Below are positions 25,631-39,654 of a DNA stretch of 64,000 bases, piece by piece. Below the pieces are notes generated by a model that did not search any database, was not told the origin of the DNA, and was given only the letters and a program-made list of their open reading frames with translations. Position numbers and translations under genes: made by a program. Origin of the DNA: Cephalopachus bancanus (lineage: Eukaryota > Chordata > Mammalia > Primates > Tarsiidae); contig JAPVLO010000969.1 in NCBI GenBank assembly GCA_027257055.1, positions 186,001 to 250,000 of the forward strand, given 5' to 3'. Numbering within the stretch: the first letter of the stretch is position 1; each line of letters begins with the position of its first letter.

Positions 25631-26302
25631 TCCTAGAGGCATTTACATAGACCATAAGGTTTTCCCTCAAGTCACAGGGAAACTACAGTGCAAGGCTCTT
25701 CCAAAGGAGACCTGGTAAACTTCAATCCAACAGTTCTTAGTAATCCCTTAAACAGCATGGAGTCTGCATTTCCAAAGTCATCTCTCCTGAAAATCCAGGT
25801 CTCGATAAAATTTCCAGAACTTCCCCATAACAGGATGTGAGTCATGTGATGCCAAAATGAAAGGCCATTTATTTATTCCATAGTAGATGTTTGAGCATCT
25901 ACTAAGCCCTGGTCACACATCTAAGTCAAGGCTCCTTAAGTTTAAGAGAGAAGATAATATATGAACATAATAATATATAATACATGGGAAAAGAGATAAT
26001 TACTTCCAACTCAGAAAAACCAAGCTCAACTTCAAGGAAAGCAAACTACAGATTTAGCTGATTATTTAGATAATGGGTAGCCATGGATATTTTTTTGAGC
26101 CACCATAAAACATTAGTGGTGAAGTTTGGAAATGGAAATTTGGTGACCTGTTGTCCAGAAGGAGAAGAAAATGAAAAAGGAAGATTAAGTAAAGTATAAT
26201 TATAATAGCTGAGAGATGGGAAGGGCTTGACTTAAGATGTAAATAGAATACAATAGACGAGTATCAATAAATGGTTATGAAATTATTAGTAAAGAAAAGC
26301 AA

Positions 26303-26575
26303 GCCGAGCTCGGTGGCTCAGCCTGTAATCCCACGCCTTTGGGAGGCTGAGGTGAGTGGATTGCCTGAGCCCGCGGGTTCGAGACCCGCCTGGGCAGTGA
26401 GACCTCATCTCTACAATAAATCAAAAAATCAGCCGGGCATGGTAGTGCATGCCTGCAATTCCGGCTACTTGGAAGGCTGAGGCGGAAGGATCATCGGAGC
26501 CCAGCAGGTCGAGGCTGCAGTGACTGGGAGTGGCCACTGCACTCCAGTCTGGGCGACAGAGTGAGACTCCAACTC

Positions 26576-26605
<30 letters not shown>
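26303..26605 (+). mobile_element. Alu SINE, full-length, sense
   Basis: GCCGAGCTCGGTGGCTCAGC start, A-rich tail at the end with AAAG units. Exact duplication AAAGAAAAGCAA at 26291-26302 and 26606-26617. Confidence 0.97.
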
Positions 26606-26608
<3 letters not shown>

Positions 26609-26867
26609 GAAAAGCAATAAGTGAAACATGCATCTGAAGTTTAAATAAAGAAGTGAAATTGTTATGCTATTAAAACAAAACAAATGGTGAAGAACAGACC
26701 TTGAAATGGGAAACCTGTTATGTTGTAATCATGTTAAGAGTGAGGTGCATGCTGAATATTCCAATTAAGGGATCCAGTATGAGTGAGGAACTGCTGTAAT
26801 TCAGGAGAAATAGAACAGGATTGGACATCTAAATTAAAGAGGGAGGAAGAATAAAGGTTGAAAATCC

Positions 26868-26999
26868 ACCCATCGGGTGCCAGGCATACCACTGGGGAAT
26901 GAGGATCTTCAGAATCCTAAACCTTGCCATAATGCAATATTTCTATGGAACAAATCTTCACATGTACCTTTGAGTCTAAAATAAAATAAAATTAATGTA
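26868..26999 (+). mobile_element. old L1 3' end, sense
   Basis: GGGGAATGAGGATCTTCAG, ATGGAACAAATCTTCACATG, TACCTTTGAGTCTAAAATAA followed by AAAT units: the terminal part of an older L1. Confidence 0.7.
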
Positions 27000-29152
27000 A
27001 AAAATTAAGGAGGCATCTAGACAGAAGTGATTGTTGATTTTATAGAAGAAAGGATAATTTTTAAGGCAAAGTGGGTTAGAAAGAAAAATGAAGCGAACCA
27101 CAGAAAACATCTGATAGAATGACAATGTTTGGGGATTAGAAGAGAGGAGTGATGGAAGAGGCAGAGGAACCATAGACAGAGAATGTCATATAAGCAAAGG
27201 TGATATCCATCTGGAATTTACCAGTATGGGTAGACCAGTTGTTTACATCCCTTCTGATTCCTATGTGCTTTGTTTCTGTTCATCTGGTTTTAAAATATCT
27301 TTAATCCTAGAGAAGACAAGGGGGAAATGAATGAAGATCAAATTATCATACAAATTTAGAGGAGCTCTAACACTTTGTAGTATTTTGCAGCAAATTGGAA
27401 GGGAAGGGAACATATTTCTAGAAAGAAAATAGTATATGCACAATATAATACCACATTCCATAGTCTGGCTGAAGGAATCTTCCCTTTGGCCTGTGACTTC
27501 TGTACTGCTCTTAGTTACACATTTATCTCCTAGAAATTGACTATTGACTTGTTTGCATCTCCTACTATATTGAAAGCTACTGACCAATATTACAAAGAAA
27601 GTTTAATATCTCTTAGGTAATGCATGTGAATGAGTATTTTAATTAAATATTAAAGGATATTATATACTAGCTTTATTATATGCTATTTTCCAGGATTTCT
27701 TACTGAACTAAAGTGTTTACATCAACAAATGCTACCGTTATAGACAGTCTGCTGGCCTATGGGCATAGCTTTGCAATAGCAAATATAATTATTATTTTGG
27801 GAGAAAATTGAATTTTGTTTATAATATATACAACTATTTTATGATTGAAGAATAAGATTAATACCATAATATGGCAAACTTAGGATAATTACTATTTTCT
27901 AAAACTTTTTTCCATAAGATCTGCTTTTAAAAAAGTCTTCCATGACTAGAGGTTTTCTTCCCAAGAGCCTGTAGTTTACTTTTTAGCGTCTTACATACCC
28001 ATGCTAACTTTACATGCAGTAACAGTTATCTGTGTTTGCTCTGAAAAGTTATAATCGACAATCGAATGACTTCTAGATGGCTCACAATTACCAGGCCACT
28101 AGAATTAACACATATATGTGAATCTCAGGAAGTGAACTCTCATGTCCCTGAAGTCAAAAGAAGTATCACAAAGCCACACAAAACAAGAGACAAGAATGTT
28201 GATGTTTTATAGCCCAAAGCTTTTAAATTCTATTCCTAATGCAAAGCTTAATTTATTTTGAAATTTGTGTTTCAATTCTACTTGATCTAATAATTAAGTA
28301 ATACATTCACGATTATCAGGGAAGCACAAGAGAGAATAAACTATATTGATATTGGTAGAATCAGCCTATTAACAGTATTTAGAATTTAAGTGAATTGTGA
28401 ATCTTGATCTTTTATTCTAAAAAAAGAAATTGACAAAAGAGAGACTATTCAGGGGATAAATGATTTCTTAGTCTTAGAAATTAACAAATGAAAAATTTGA
28501 GATGCTATGTTAGAAAAAATAAGATAAAAAGAACACATGATAGTAGTCCTCATATATTTGAAGAATTCTCATGTAAAAAGGGGGAAGTGTAGAGAGAGAA
28601 ATCAGATTTTAGTACTGTCATTTATTTATATTCTGTTAGCATGATGAAAAATAATTTGTCAATATTGTATATGCAAGATAAGTGGAGATCAATAAATAAT
28701 ATGTTTTTCTATAGTCATTTCATTTAATATCATTCTCAGTCCAAAAATCCAAGACCTGGCTTCCAGTAAAAAATTTAATTTTTTCAAGTTTGATTTTGTT
28801 TTCTCCCCAACGGAAAATCAGCACAATACACATAATCCAATAATCATTCCTCCCCAGTTAAGCTAGGTGCAGTTTCTATTTTTTTTTCTTCAACAGTGTT
28901 AAATGGCCAAAGGCTGGATTAGGTGAATGTAAGATTTAGAGTAAGAGCAAATTACTATAGAAACATGAGACTTTTACAAGCAGTTAAGATTCTCTTTGAT
29001 CTGTGCATCAAAAATAGTGAAAGTCAGCACTTCATTATTCTTTTCATTGATTTTTCTCCTACTACTTTCACAAAAACAATAACAACCACGAATCAATATG
29101 TGACCCTTTATACCTTCAAACTAGTTTTAGAATATTTGGCATTATAGAACAC

Positions 29153-29430
29153 TTTTTTGGGGGAGGGACTTGAAGTCTCATTCTGTCGCCCAGGCTGGAA
29201 TGCAATGGCTTGCTTCTGGCCACTGCTGCCTCGACCTGCTGGTCTCAGGCGATCTTTCCACCTCAGCCTTTCAAGCTGGAACTACAGGCATGTGCCACCA
29301 TGCCTGACTAATTTTTCTTGAAGTCTCACCAAGTTGCCCAGGCTGGTCTCGAACCCCTGGGCTCAGGCGATCTTCTAACCTCGATCTCCCAAAGTGCTGG
29401 GATTATAGGTGTGAGCCACTGTGCCCAATC
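29153..29430 (-). mobile_element. Alu SINE, older subfamily, antisense, about 150 bp upstream of the TIR exon
   Basis: GTCTCATTCTGTCGCCCAGG, CCAAAGTGCTGGGATTATAG and GTGTGAGCCACTGTGCCC. Unlike the other Alus it keeps GTGAGCCAC without the GGCTGAGCCAC deletion, as in ancestral AluJ-like copies. No clear duplication seen. Confidence 0.95.
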
Positions 29431-29555
29431 AACATTATCATACTCTTAATGAAAATTAGTGAAGGTTTCTTTTTTTGGTATCCTAGAAATGGGACAATTG
29501 GAGATGTTTACTAAAAAAAGTGGATGTTTTCATGTCGTTTTTTTCTTTATAATGA

Positions 29556-30913
<1,358 letters not shown>

Positions 30914-31000
30914 CAGAAAAGCAAGGGACACCCCATCCCTGGGAGCTTGAGTGGAATCTGCAGTCCAGTGCCTGGAACTAAATCCTCGACTGCTGCTGTT

Positions 31001-31021
31001 AAACAAACAAACAAACAAACA
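31001..31021. repeat. (AAAC)n microsatellite in the 3'UTR
   Basis: Five consecutive AAAC units starting 88 bases after the stop codon. Confidence 0.95.
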
Positions 31022-31768
31022 AAAAAAGCAAAAGCAAAAACACATGCATTACAATCTCTAGAACACGAGGAAAAACAGGGTCTTGTACATATGATTTTTG
31101 GAATTTCTTTGTAGCATCAGTGTCTTCCTGTTTTACCATGTCTCTTACCATTACATTTTTTGACTTTGTTTTATATGTCATTGGAATTTGTAAATTTACA
31201 TTTTTTTTTAAAGAAGAGACTGATGTATAGATAGAAAACCCTTTTTTGCTTCATTAGTTTAGTTTTAGAATGGGTTTTTATTTCCTTTTTTTAAAATTCT
31301 AGTTTGCTTTTAACATTTCCTTGGGGTGCTTGGACAAATCTATCCAATGGGACAAGGAGCACCGGATCCTCTCTCGGGTTCTGCCTAGGATCAACTGGGC
31401 CACATCGGCCTTCAGAGAGCAGTGCGACAAATGCCAGCATTGCCATTTGGGAGGAAAACTAAAAGATGAGAAGAACACTCATTCATAGGAGGGCCCCGCC
31501 AATCAGAGCCCTGAATCTCTTCCTTGTCCCGCCTCATTCCCCACCTCTACCTTTCTAATGGCGGCATGATGTGTAAACTCTGCGGAGGGGTGGGGGTGGG
31601 TCTAACTGTCTTAACATTTGATTCATTGCTCTTCAGAATACACTCTAGACCCAAAGGTGTGTTAGTCACTTGACAGTGACCACTACAGAGTGCTAAGAAG
31701 AGAAGATCAAGGGCATGAAAATGGGGAGAGTGTTGTTTCCGTTTTTTAAATGAGTTGATGTACCCTTA

Positions 31769-31852
31769 TATATATATATATAAATAATATAAATATATAA
31801 AAAAACAAACAAAACAAAAAAACAAAGAAAAAAACAAAACAAAAAAAAAATT
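31769..31852. repeat. (TA)n and A-rich run in the 3'UTR
   Basis: TA dinucleotides merge into AAAC/AAAAC-type A-rich sequence of about 50 bases; a possible oligo-dT internal priming site. Confidence 0.9.
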
Positions 31853-32792
31853 AAGCCCTATATTTGATCACTTCCTGGAAAGGCATGAATGTGTTTGTGA
31901 CTGTTTTTGTTTAATATTCTACTTCCTCTTTTCCCTCTATAATTTTTCTGCAAATGAGATTATGTGCAAATGCCAGGCAAGTTATCTCAAAAGGGTGAAT
32001 CAACGCAAGTTAAAATGAAATTTACATTGAAGGCTTCCAAACCAAAGGGAAGGACAGGATGTGTCATCAAATATGTTTTGTCACCTTGTATTATACAAAA
32101 TGTTATTTTCTAAAGAGTCAGAGAAAATCTGTGAAACTTATTGTGGGGTCCCCTTGTATTTAAATGTTAACTCGCTTGTATTTAATTTTCAACACTACAT
32201 TGAGAATTAAGTAGCTTCAGTTTGTGAACATTAAGCAACATTTATAAATATCAAGGTGTTTAAGAACTCAGAAAGTCAAACATGAATACCAACAGAGATC
32301 AGTATTTTCAAAATAAGCATTATTTACTTAAATAGTTTCAAAATTAGATCAGAAAGTGTTTAAAATAATTTTGCTGTATAAAGAAATTGTTTTGTTTTAA
32401 CTATATAATTCTGTCTTTCAGAAAACAGCTGATGCTCCCAGGAAATTCATCCCTTACCATTTAGCTTTATGTTTGAAGTCAATGACATAAGCAGCTAATT
32501 CATACTCATGTGAATAATGATGCAAAATCAATCACAAAGGATTCTGCAGAGGGCAGAATTGTTCAAAGGAAATATTACCTATGTAGCTTTTAGTTAAAAA
32601 AGAAAAAAAATGTGAGAAAAACACTGATAATAGAACTTATACATTAATTTAGTGATTCACTGTAGGAACTTCCATCCCAGTCATCATCTGTGGGCTCGTG
32701 TAGTAACTATTGTATGTTTGGTTTATTCTTACCGCCATATAATGAGAAAAACAATTCTACAGTTTTGGTCAAAATACTAAGGTGTGCGTTGG

Positions 32793-32793
<1 letters not shown>

Positions 32794-32836
<43 letters not shown>
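32794..32836. repeat. (CA)n microsatellite in the 3'UTR
   Basis: About 21 uninterrupted CA units. Confidence 0.98.
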
Positions 32837-32839
<3 letters not shown>

Positions 32840-33334
32840 TAAACTACCATAGAGTTCATTGAGGAGGGTAAGATTGAATTGGAAATGTATGAGAGAGGCA
32901 TATAAGCATTTTGAAACAATGTGAAGGTCTCAGTATCTGTGTGACAAGGTAAAGGATCCTTGGGATGTGTGTTGATTTTTATTTGCTTAAAAATGTTTAT
33001 TTCCCTGACAACTCGCCTGGGTCCTTCTCTACAATCTGTTCTTTATTCCCGTGCTCTCCTTGGATCTGTGTCACATTTTCACAAACCAGAACTGAAGCTG
33101 CAAGGACACATAAAACTTTGAGGTCAGCTTTGCACATTGAGTTATTTTCAGAATCTGAGAAGGCCATTGTTTTCTTTGTACTATGGACACCTGTCAGGGA
33201 CTGGTGGTGGTGAACTTCATTGAACTGAATTCCAAACTCCCCCAGTGCTCAGAAAACTGTAAACATGGCAATGGCCTGATTTATTTCTTTGTTTTTTTAA
33301 AAAAATATATTTTAAGTGCACGATGGAAGTGTGG

Positions 33335-33340
33335 AATAAA
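33335..33340 (+). promoter_or_regulatory. candidate alternative poly(A) signal AATAAA
   Basis: Canonical hexamer within the inferred 3'UTR; use is unknown. Confidence 0.25.
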
Positions 33341-33544
33341 TGTAGAGGAAGTAATCAGACCACAGTCATATTTTAGGCATCCATAGGTGTTAATTTACCT
33401 GCATTGGGAGTACATTTTTTGTTCTATTTTTAGTGTAGATTTAAGCACTTTGAATAGCATGATTCAGGGATCGATGGGTAATATTTGATATTCTCACAAC
33501 TTAAGAAACATTTTTCCTCTAATACTTTGTCATATCGAAAATGA

Positions 33545-33550
33545 AATAAA
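33545..33550 (+). promoter_or_regulatory. candidate alternative poly(A) signal AATAAA
   Basis: Hexamer in the 3'UTR without an obvious strong GT-rich downstream element; weaker than the one at 33684. Confidence 0.25.
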
Positions 33551-33683
33551 TGCAAAAGAAGCTATTTATGGCTTTAGACATTCCTCCCAAGTATTCCTCT
33601 ATCAGCTCTATGTGAGAACAAATGAAGGGAACTGTCATGTGTTCATGTGCTCTATGTTTAACGAAAGTTCTGTTAGAATTCAC

Positions 33684-33689
33684 AATAAA
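33684..33689 (+). promoter_or_regulatory. candidate distal poly(A) signal AATAAA
   Basis: AATAAA followed about 50 bases later by a T-run and GT-rich stretch (about 33737-33762), the usual downstream-element arrangement. Last good signal before a long stretch without gene-like features. Confidence 0.5.
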
Positions 33690-34472
33690 AAGAGAAAAAA
33701 ATGTATTTCCCCTAGTGCTTAGGTTTCATCCTTCTCTTTTTTTGGTGGGGGCTGTGGGGTTAAGAATATTGTAGTTGTAAAAACAGTTGAAAGTGTGACT
33801 ATGTTAGCCAAGCTGGGGGAGAGAATGGACTTCCAGACTTGGACATGTGTGATATTTGGTATTGCCTTGTTCTTCATCAATTGCCGCTCAGGCTCTAAAT
33901 GACATTATAGATTCAAAAGTCCATCTGGTTATTTAGTGTAAACTATACTTGCTGCTTAAGAGCATCCTACCCTTTATTCTGGTGCTCAAATCTTTTATTA
34001 TTTAATTTGTACTCCATTCCTCAGGCCTCCGAAGGGTAGAGAAGATATTGGTATCTTGTGCAGCCAGCTGATTTAGATTTAGATCAATTCTATGAAATAA
34101 ATCCAAGACATGATGAGTTAAGATAGCTGCATCTACAATATTTCTATAGCTAAACACCTGCTTGTTCAAACAGTAAATGATTTTGTGATGATTACTTTCT
34201 TCATTGTATATGTATTTGGACCCTATCGATTTACTCTTAAAAATATCGATGCTGATTTCTTCCAAATTTCATTATTACCTAGCATTTTATAACAAGAGCA
34301 AATATTAACTGAGAGCCAACCCCTACACTGATAATAAGTTTTGTTTATCCTAGAATAGTCAACTTTTCAGAAATCATTTATGTAAATTGATATTACCATT
34401 TCTAGGAAAACATTGATTTGTACATTTGTGAATTATTTTCAGATTCTGGAATGATATCCTAGTTCTTTTTCT

Positions 34473-34475
<3 letters not shown>

Positions 34476-34520
<45 letters not shown>
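34476..34520. repeat. (GT)n microsatellite downstream of IL1RAPL1
   Basis: About 22 uninterrupted GT units, complementary in sequence to the (CA)n at 32794. Confidence 0.98.
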
Positions 34521-34521
<1 letters not shown>

Positions 34522-35845
34522 ATGTGTGCTTAGTTTTGTGGTTAATTTCTTACTTTTTTATTAGCTTCAGTTTATATCACCAGTCCCAGAAAAAAGTTTA
34601 CTGAAATTCAAAATATAGCATCGGCATTGTACAAGTGAAATGACTGAATGGAATTAAGAGAGTATACAGACATGGAAGAGGAAAATTCCTTACTGTCTCT
34701 GACCTGATCTTCCTTGGTCGTTAGTCCCATTATTGACATAGTTGATTAATAAATGTGAAACATTGTTATATAGTTTAGAATTTCCATCTACATATACTTA
34801 TTATTGCTGAGGAATTTTTCTAACAATACATGCAGTTATAACAGAGATGATGATGCAGCTGGGTTCCCTAAAAGAAGAAACTTGTCAATGGAAGCAGAAA
34901 CTATTCCTTGCCTTATCATGAATCCTTCTCACTTCTTCATTCTGAAAAAAGTAACCAACAGTCAATCTTGATTATCCTTAATAGTAGACCTTAAACTTGG
35001 GTTGAGGTATACTTTGGGTCTATACAAAGGATTTTGAAAAATAATAACACCCTTGAAATTCCAGCCAAAATTATTAATATGTATGAAACTGTGTTTGTCT
35101 GGGATGCGAGTCTCAAGACATCCATCCCTTAATGTCTGGATTTGGAAGATATTCTCAGAAACTGATGTTCAGAAAAACCCATATATTTTGCAGGCATTTT
35201 GTTTTGTCTACCACTCTTTACCTTCATTCATGCAAATTCAGGGGATGACGATTATTGTTCTTCTAACAGAGGCAAGTCCTCTTCCAAAATAGCCTGACTT
35301 TGTAGACCTGGTATATATTGAAGACAATTTTTGTATGATGACAAATAAGTTATGCCCAGATAAATAATAATTGGTTATTATTATCGTAATAATTTTCTCA
35401 TTTATTCATTTAAAAATAGTTTGGGAAGAATGTTAAATTATATAATTTGACAATGATACCTTATTTCATTAAACTTCTTTGTGATTTGTGTTTAATTATG
35501 TTTCTTACAACAAAACTAAGAATTCATTCAGTACAGGAAGAAAAGAAACAATCATTTGAAATATGACATGTTTTTTTTTAAACCCACCAATTTTCTTAAG
35601 CAAACATTAAGAATTGTTTATACGTTTGATTTTTTAGCAGTTTTTTGCTAGTTTCCTGACTTCATATGACTTTGAAACAATATGAGGAATTTTGAGAATA
35701 AACTAAAGTGAGGTGTTGGTTATTTAAAGTTTTACTTTTTACTTGATACAGGTAGCAAGGTGAAAGTTCATGCCATCCTAATGAATTGAGATACTGTCAC
35801 AAGGAGCTGTAAGTTCTGACTGAATTTGAGTAAAGTAAGAGAAGG

Positions 35846-35911
35846 ATGAGATGATGATGATGATGGTGGTGGTGATGATGATGATGATAAGGATGATGAT
35901 CATAATGATGA
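35846..35911. repeat. (GAT)n/(GGT)n trinucleotide repeat
   Basis: GAT units with a central GGT block and one AAG interruption. Confidence 0.93.
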
Positions 35912-38900
35912 GTTCATTCTAACCCTAATTTTATGTGCCTTGTCATCTTCAAACTTCAGTCGCATTCATACGAATGCCCATACTGAAAAAAAAGGAACAC
36001 AGCTCCAATTGTTTACTGAGTGTTATTTCTTCCAGGCTCAAAACACAAAACAACTCTTAATTTAGACACATACACTTTATATAGATGTGTGTGTCTGTGT
36101 GGTGTGTGTATCCTTCTGCTCATTAATACGTTTTCCTCTAAATAGCCTGAGTCCATCGACAAACTCATGGTTCTGAATTCTTTATTAAAGTAGGTAAGGT
36201 GCTATTTTTTTTTTCTACCGTTCATTAACTTCATTGATGAATCCCTCATGGTCTATAAATCTTTAAATTATTCTTTTGTTAATAAAGGCAATCTCAAAAA
36301 GAATCATTGCAGTATGCTCCCTCCACTACTAAATGAATAAAATCCAAAAAACTATACATGAACTTGAGACTATTACATGTAATGTTGATGTCGTGTAAAT
36401 TTTAATCTTCATAATCCAGATAACGTTACGTTTCAAAGGGCATGCTGTGTCATAAAAAAAGACTTAATATGAAATGACATTATTACGTAGTGCATGAATA
36501 TGTGGCAAAGTAATTTGGATCTATCTTTACTAGTCAATGAGAGATTAAATTTGGGGAGATCAGATGTGAGTGTCTTAGGTTAATTCTCAACTGGGAAGAA
36601 GACAACTTAATGTTAGGATACATGGGCAATTGTCCATATTCCTTGCAGTATATGCTCTTGTTAAGTAGAATCCTTAGTGTATTCTTTCCACCATAGTAGT
36701 GGAGGTATGTTCATAGAATCTGCTATTGAATTACAAAGTCTTTTACATTTTCAGAGTTTGAGGGAACCCAAATAGGAAAGTGGAATTTAGTCATTTTCCT
36801 CTGCTGGTGTTCAAGTCATATTTTAAACTCAGACACTATAAGATCTGTTCAACAGTTAGTAAAAAGTGCATTTTGGCATAGTGTTTCCCTTTAGTTTTGC
36901 CTACCCTCTTTTGATTTTGTACAATCTAGAATGTATGTAACTCATGCGTAGGTGATGGAGGCGTTCCTTTTTTTCTTAGAATACTTACAATTATATATTT
37001 GGTTTTGCTTTGACTAGCAATAGGCAAATAGACAAATACAAGTGTAAAAATGAGAAATTTTAAACTCGAAATATAATTTGTGTTTTATAGTCGTTTCATA
37101 AGTCTGTTGCTCTCTATGAGTATGCTCTCTATATATCCTGTAAAAATAAATTTATATGTTACATAGAAATTCAAGAAATTAAATTATTTATTAAGCTACA
37201 AATGTTTCTTCTGGTTTCTACCTGATCGTAGATGAAAATAAATTAAATAATGTGTTGTTGGAACATATGTAAGTACGTTTATTAATTTGGTAACTCTTGT
37301 TTTACTTTTCCTTCCGTCTCTATTTATGTTTGTATAAGCTTATAATTCTTAGGCCTAATTCCTATTGTGATTGTGAAGAAAGAGACTTAAGAAATACCCA
37401 GTTGGCTGGAAGAAAAGAAAAGAAAAATCTTCTCAAAAAAATCACGTCACTTACAAACTCTCTTTATTTTCTTCACGACTGTATTATGGAGAGGTTTCAA
37501 TCACTAACTTAATCACTTCAAAGTCATTATCACATCAATGGTCTTTTCAAGGTTAAATTCCAGATTTTTCCTTTATCTATTTAGTGAAATTATTTGAGAA
37601 ATGAAAGGAATGGTAACATGTGAGTCTTTCTTTGCTGTTTCCCTTTCTTACTTCTTGTTCCCCAGGTATTTTATTTCTTTCTTTTTAAGGTACTACTCAC
37701 ATAATGACCTTAAAATAAAGTCCCCTCAGGTAATAGTTTAAAGTGACCAAGATCTTTAATCATCTTGTTTTTCTACTCTGTTTGCATCTCCTTGTAGCGC
37801 ATAGTCAATCCTAAAGGGAAATGTTTTGGGCCTTAATATCACTTCATGTTCAAGATAAATAACCTTCTTATTTATTTATTTTGGAGGAAGGGAATGATGG
37901 CAAATCCTTCCATCACAGGCATAACAAGTGAAAAACCATAAGCCTCTTTGAATGAATGCATTGTTTAAGCAGAATTCATATCTTACGAGAATAGTCTTTT
38001 AAGAAACACCTATCAAAGATATAACACACATAAATCATTTTGAAAATTTAAAGTAATATTTTCAAAAGCCCCATGAGGTTATTTTAGGCTAGATTTCAAA
38101 GTAATTAACATATTTAAAATTTCATAAAGCCATTTCTACCTCAGTATGGTTTTTAAATGTGAGAAAATGACCTCTATTGAAAAAGTAAAATGTTATAAGG
38201 ATCATGACTCAGTGTATCATTTCCGTGGTATATTTTAAATTGTGAATCATATCATAGGATATGACCCATTATTCAAAATATCAGGAGAGAACTCTGTAAG
38301 TAAAGAAAACTTCAGATTATTTGTGCACTTCAAACACACACATCGATTCTCAGGAATTTTCAATTGCATTCATTATTGACAGGTGTTTAAAAGACTGATA
38401 TTAATAATATATCTTACTTATCTCAAGAAGATTCCTAATTTATATCAGGTTTACATTTACTTACAAAATGAAAACAGAATAAGGCAAATATTGAGAGAAT
38501 ATTAAAAGTGGTGACCCAATCACTTACTGCTGTAGATTTTTGGCATTTTAAGAGTAATTCAAATAAATTCCCTGATTAAGTTTGCTTATTCAATCATGCT
38601 TAATGCCCAGTGACACTGTTACAGGGTAATGTAGGTAATGCTGAATCCAGATGTGTGTGTGTGGAAGGAGCAGGGTAAAGTTCTGGAGGACAGAGAATGT
38701 CTCAATTTGACCTATAGTTTAGCTACTTGTTTGCCCAAATTAGAAACTTTATTCCCAGTAATATATCAATTGTTTTTTATTGTGCACAGAGGGAGATTTC
38801 TACTCTAATAGTTATGTGTTTGATTTAAAATTTGTCAGAAATTTTAAAAACTTAAGTAGTACATCAAACTCAAGACTTTATATGTACTGTTTATAGTTTT

Positions 38901-39307
38901 GCTTACATTGTAGAATTATATATATACATCTTTTAAAAAACAGAGTAGAACATGCCAAAGCCAGCATAAACAATAAACAGAACTATAAATTATAAAAATC
39001 AATAACTGGTTTTAGTTAAACAATTAAATATCTTACTTCTATTGTTGTTGGCAATAAAGATTCGCTTAGACAATTATGGACTTCAGAAAAACTGGATTCT
39101 GAATGCAAACCATTTTTTAGGTGGTCTCAGGCTGAACTAAGAACCATTTTTCAACATACTTTTTCTAATGAAATGGAAAATTGATTACTCAATATTATCA
39201 TGTATGAATAGAAATAATGACTTTGGCTTGCTTGATTCTGTGAAATAAAAATTTGGTGAGGTTAAAAATAGTTATTTTATAACATCTATCTAGGGGGCCT
39301 ATAAGTA

Positions 39308-39466
39308 ATAGTTCTAAGTCTTGGAATCACCTGGAAAGGTTTAACAAGTCCCGAAGTCCCCAAGATTCAGATGTAACCAACTGCTCAAGGGTTTAACCCA
39401 AATGTTAGCATTTGTTTTAGTAAGCTCTCCAAGTGATTCTATAGGACAACCAGAGTTGAAAACAGT
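39308..39466 (+). mobile_element. MER5-like hAT remnant (first of two)
   Basis: GTCTTGGAATCACCTGGAAA near the left end and AGTGATTCTATAGGACAACC, AGAGTTGAAAACAG near the right end match the ends of MER5-type elements. Confidence 0.65.
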
Positions 39467-39479
39467 AGAAGTCATACAG

Positions 39480-39652
39480 GTAGGTCTCAAATTTTAGGCT
39501 TCAGAAGAATTTCCTGGAAAGCTTGTTAAAAGTGAAAATTCAGACTGAACTTCAGTAGGACTGAAGTGGGGCACAAAATCGATTTGCTTAACAAGCTTCC
39601 CAGGTGATCCCAATGTGGAGGACCACACATCATTCTTTGAGAAACACAGGTG
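39480..39652 (-). mobile_element. MER5-like hAT remnant (second of two)
   Basis: GAATTTCCTGGAAAGCTTGT, TTCAGTAGGACTGAAGTGGG, AACAAGCTTCCCAGGTGATC and CATTCTTTGAGAAACACAGG follow the MER5 order and end. Confidence 0.7.
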
Positions 39653-39654
39653 CA

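Larger units (their letters stand above)
30914..33710 (+). other. IL1RAPL1: IL1RAPL1 3'UTR (distal end inferred)
   Basis: Starts right after the TGA. It contains an (AAAC)n run (31001-31021), a GC-richer block at about 31317-31620, a TA-repeat plus A-rich run (31769-31852) and a (CA)n microsatellite (32794-32836). No interspersed repeat interrupts it. The end near 33.7 kb is inferred from the AATAAA at 33684 with a GT-rich stretch downstream. A shorter form ending earlier is possible. Confidence 0.6.
33711..39300. other. downstream non-coding stretch
   Basis: Apart from the (GT)n at 34476 and the GAT repeat at 35846 I see no repeat family, exon or RNA gene. Only short chance ORFs (none above 90 codons). 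Confidence 0.6.
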
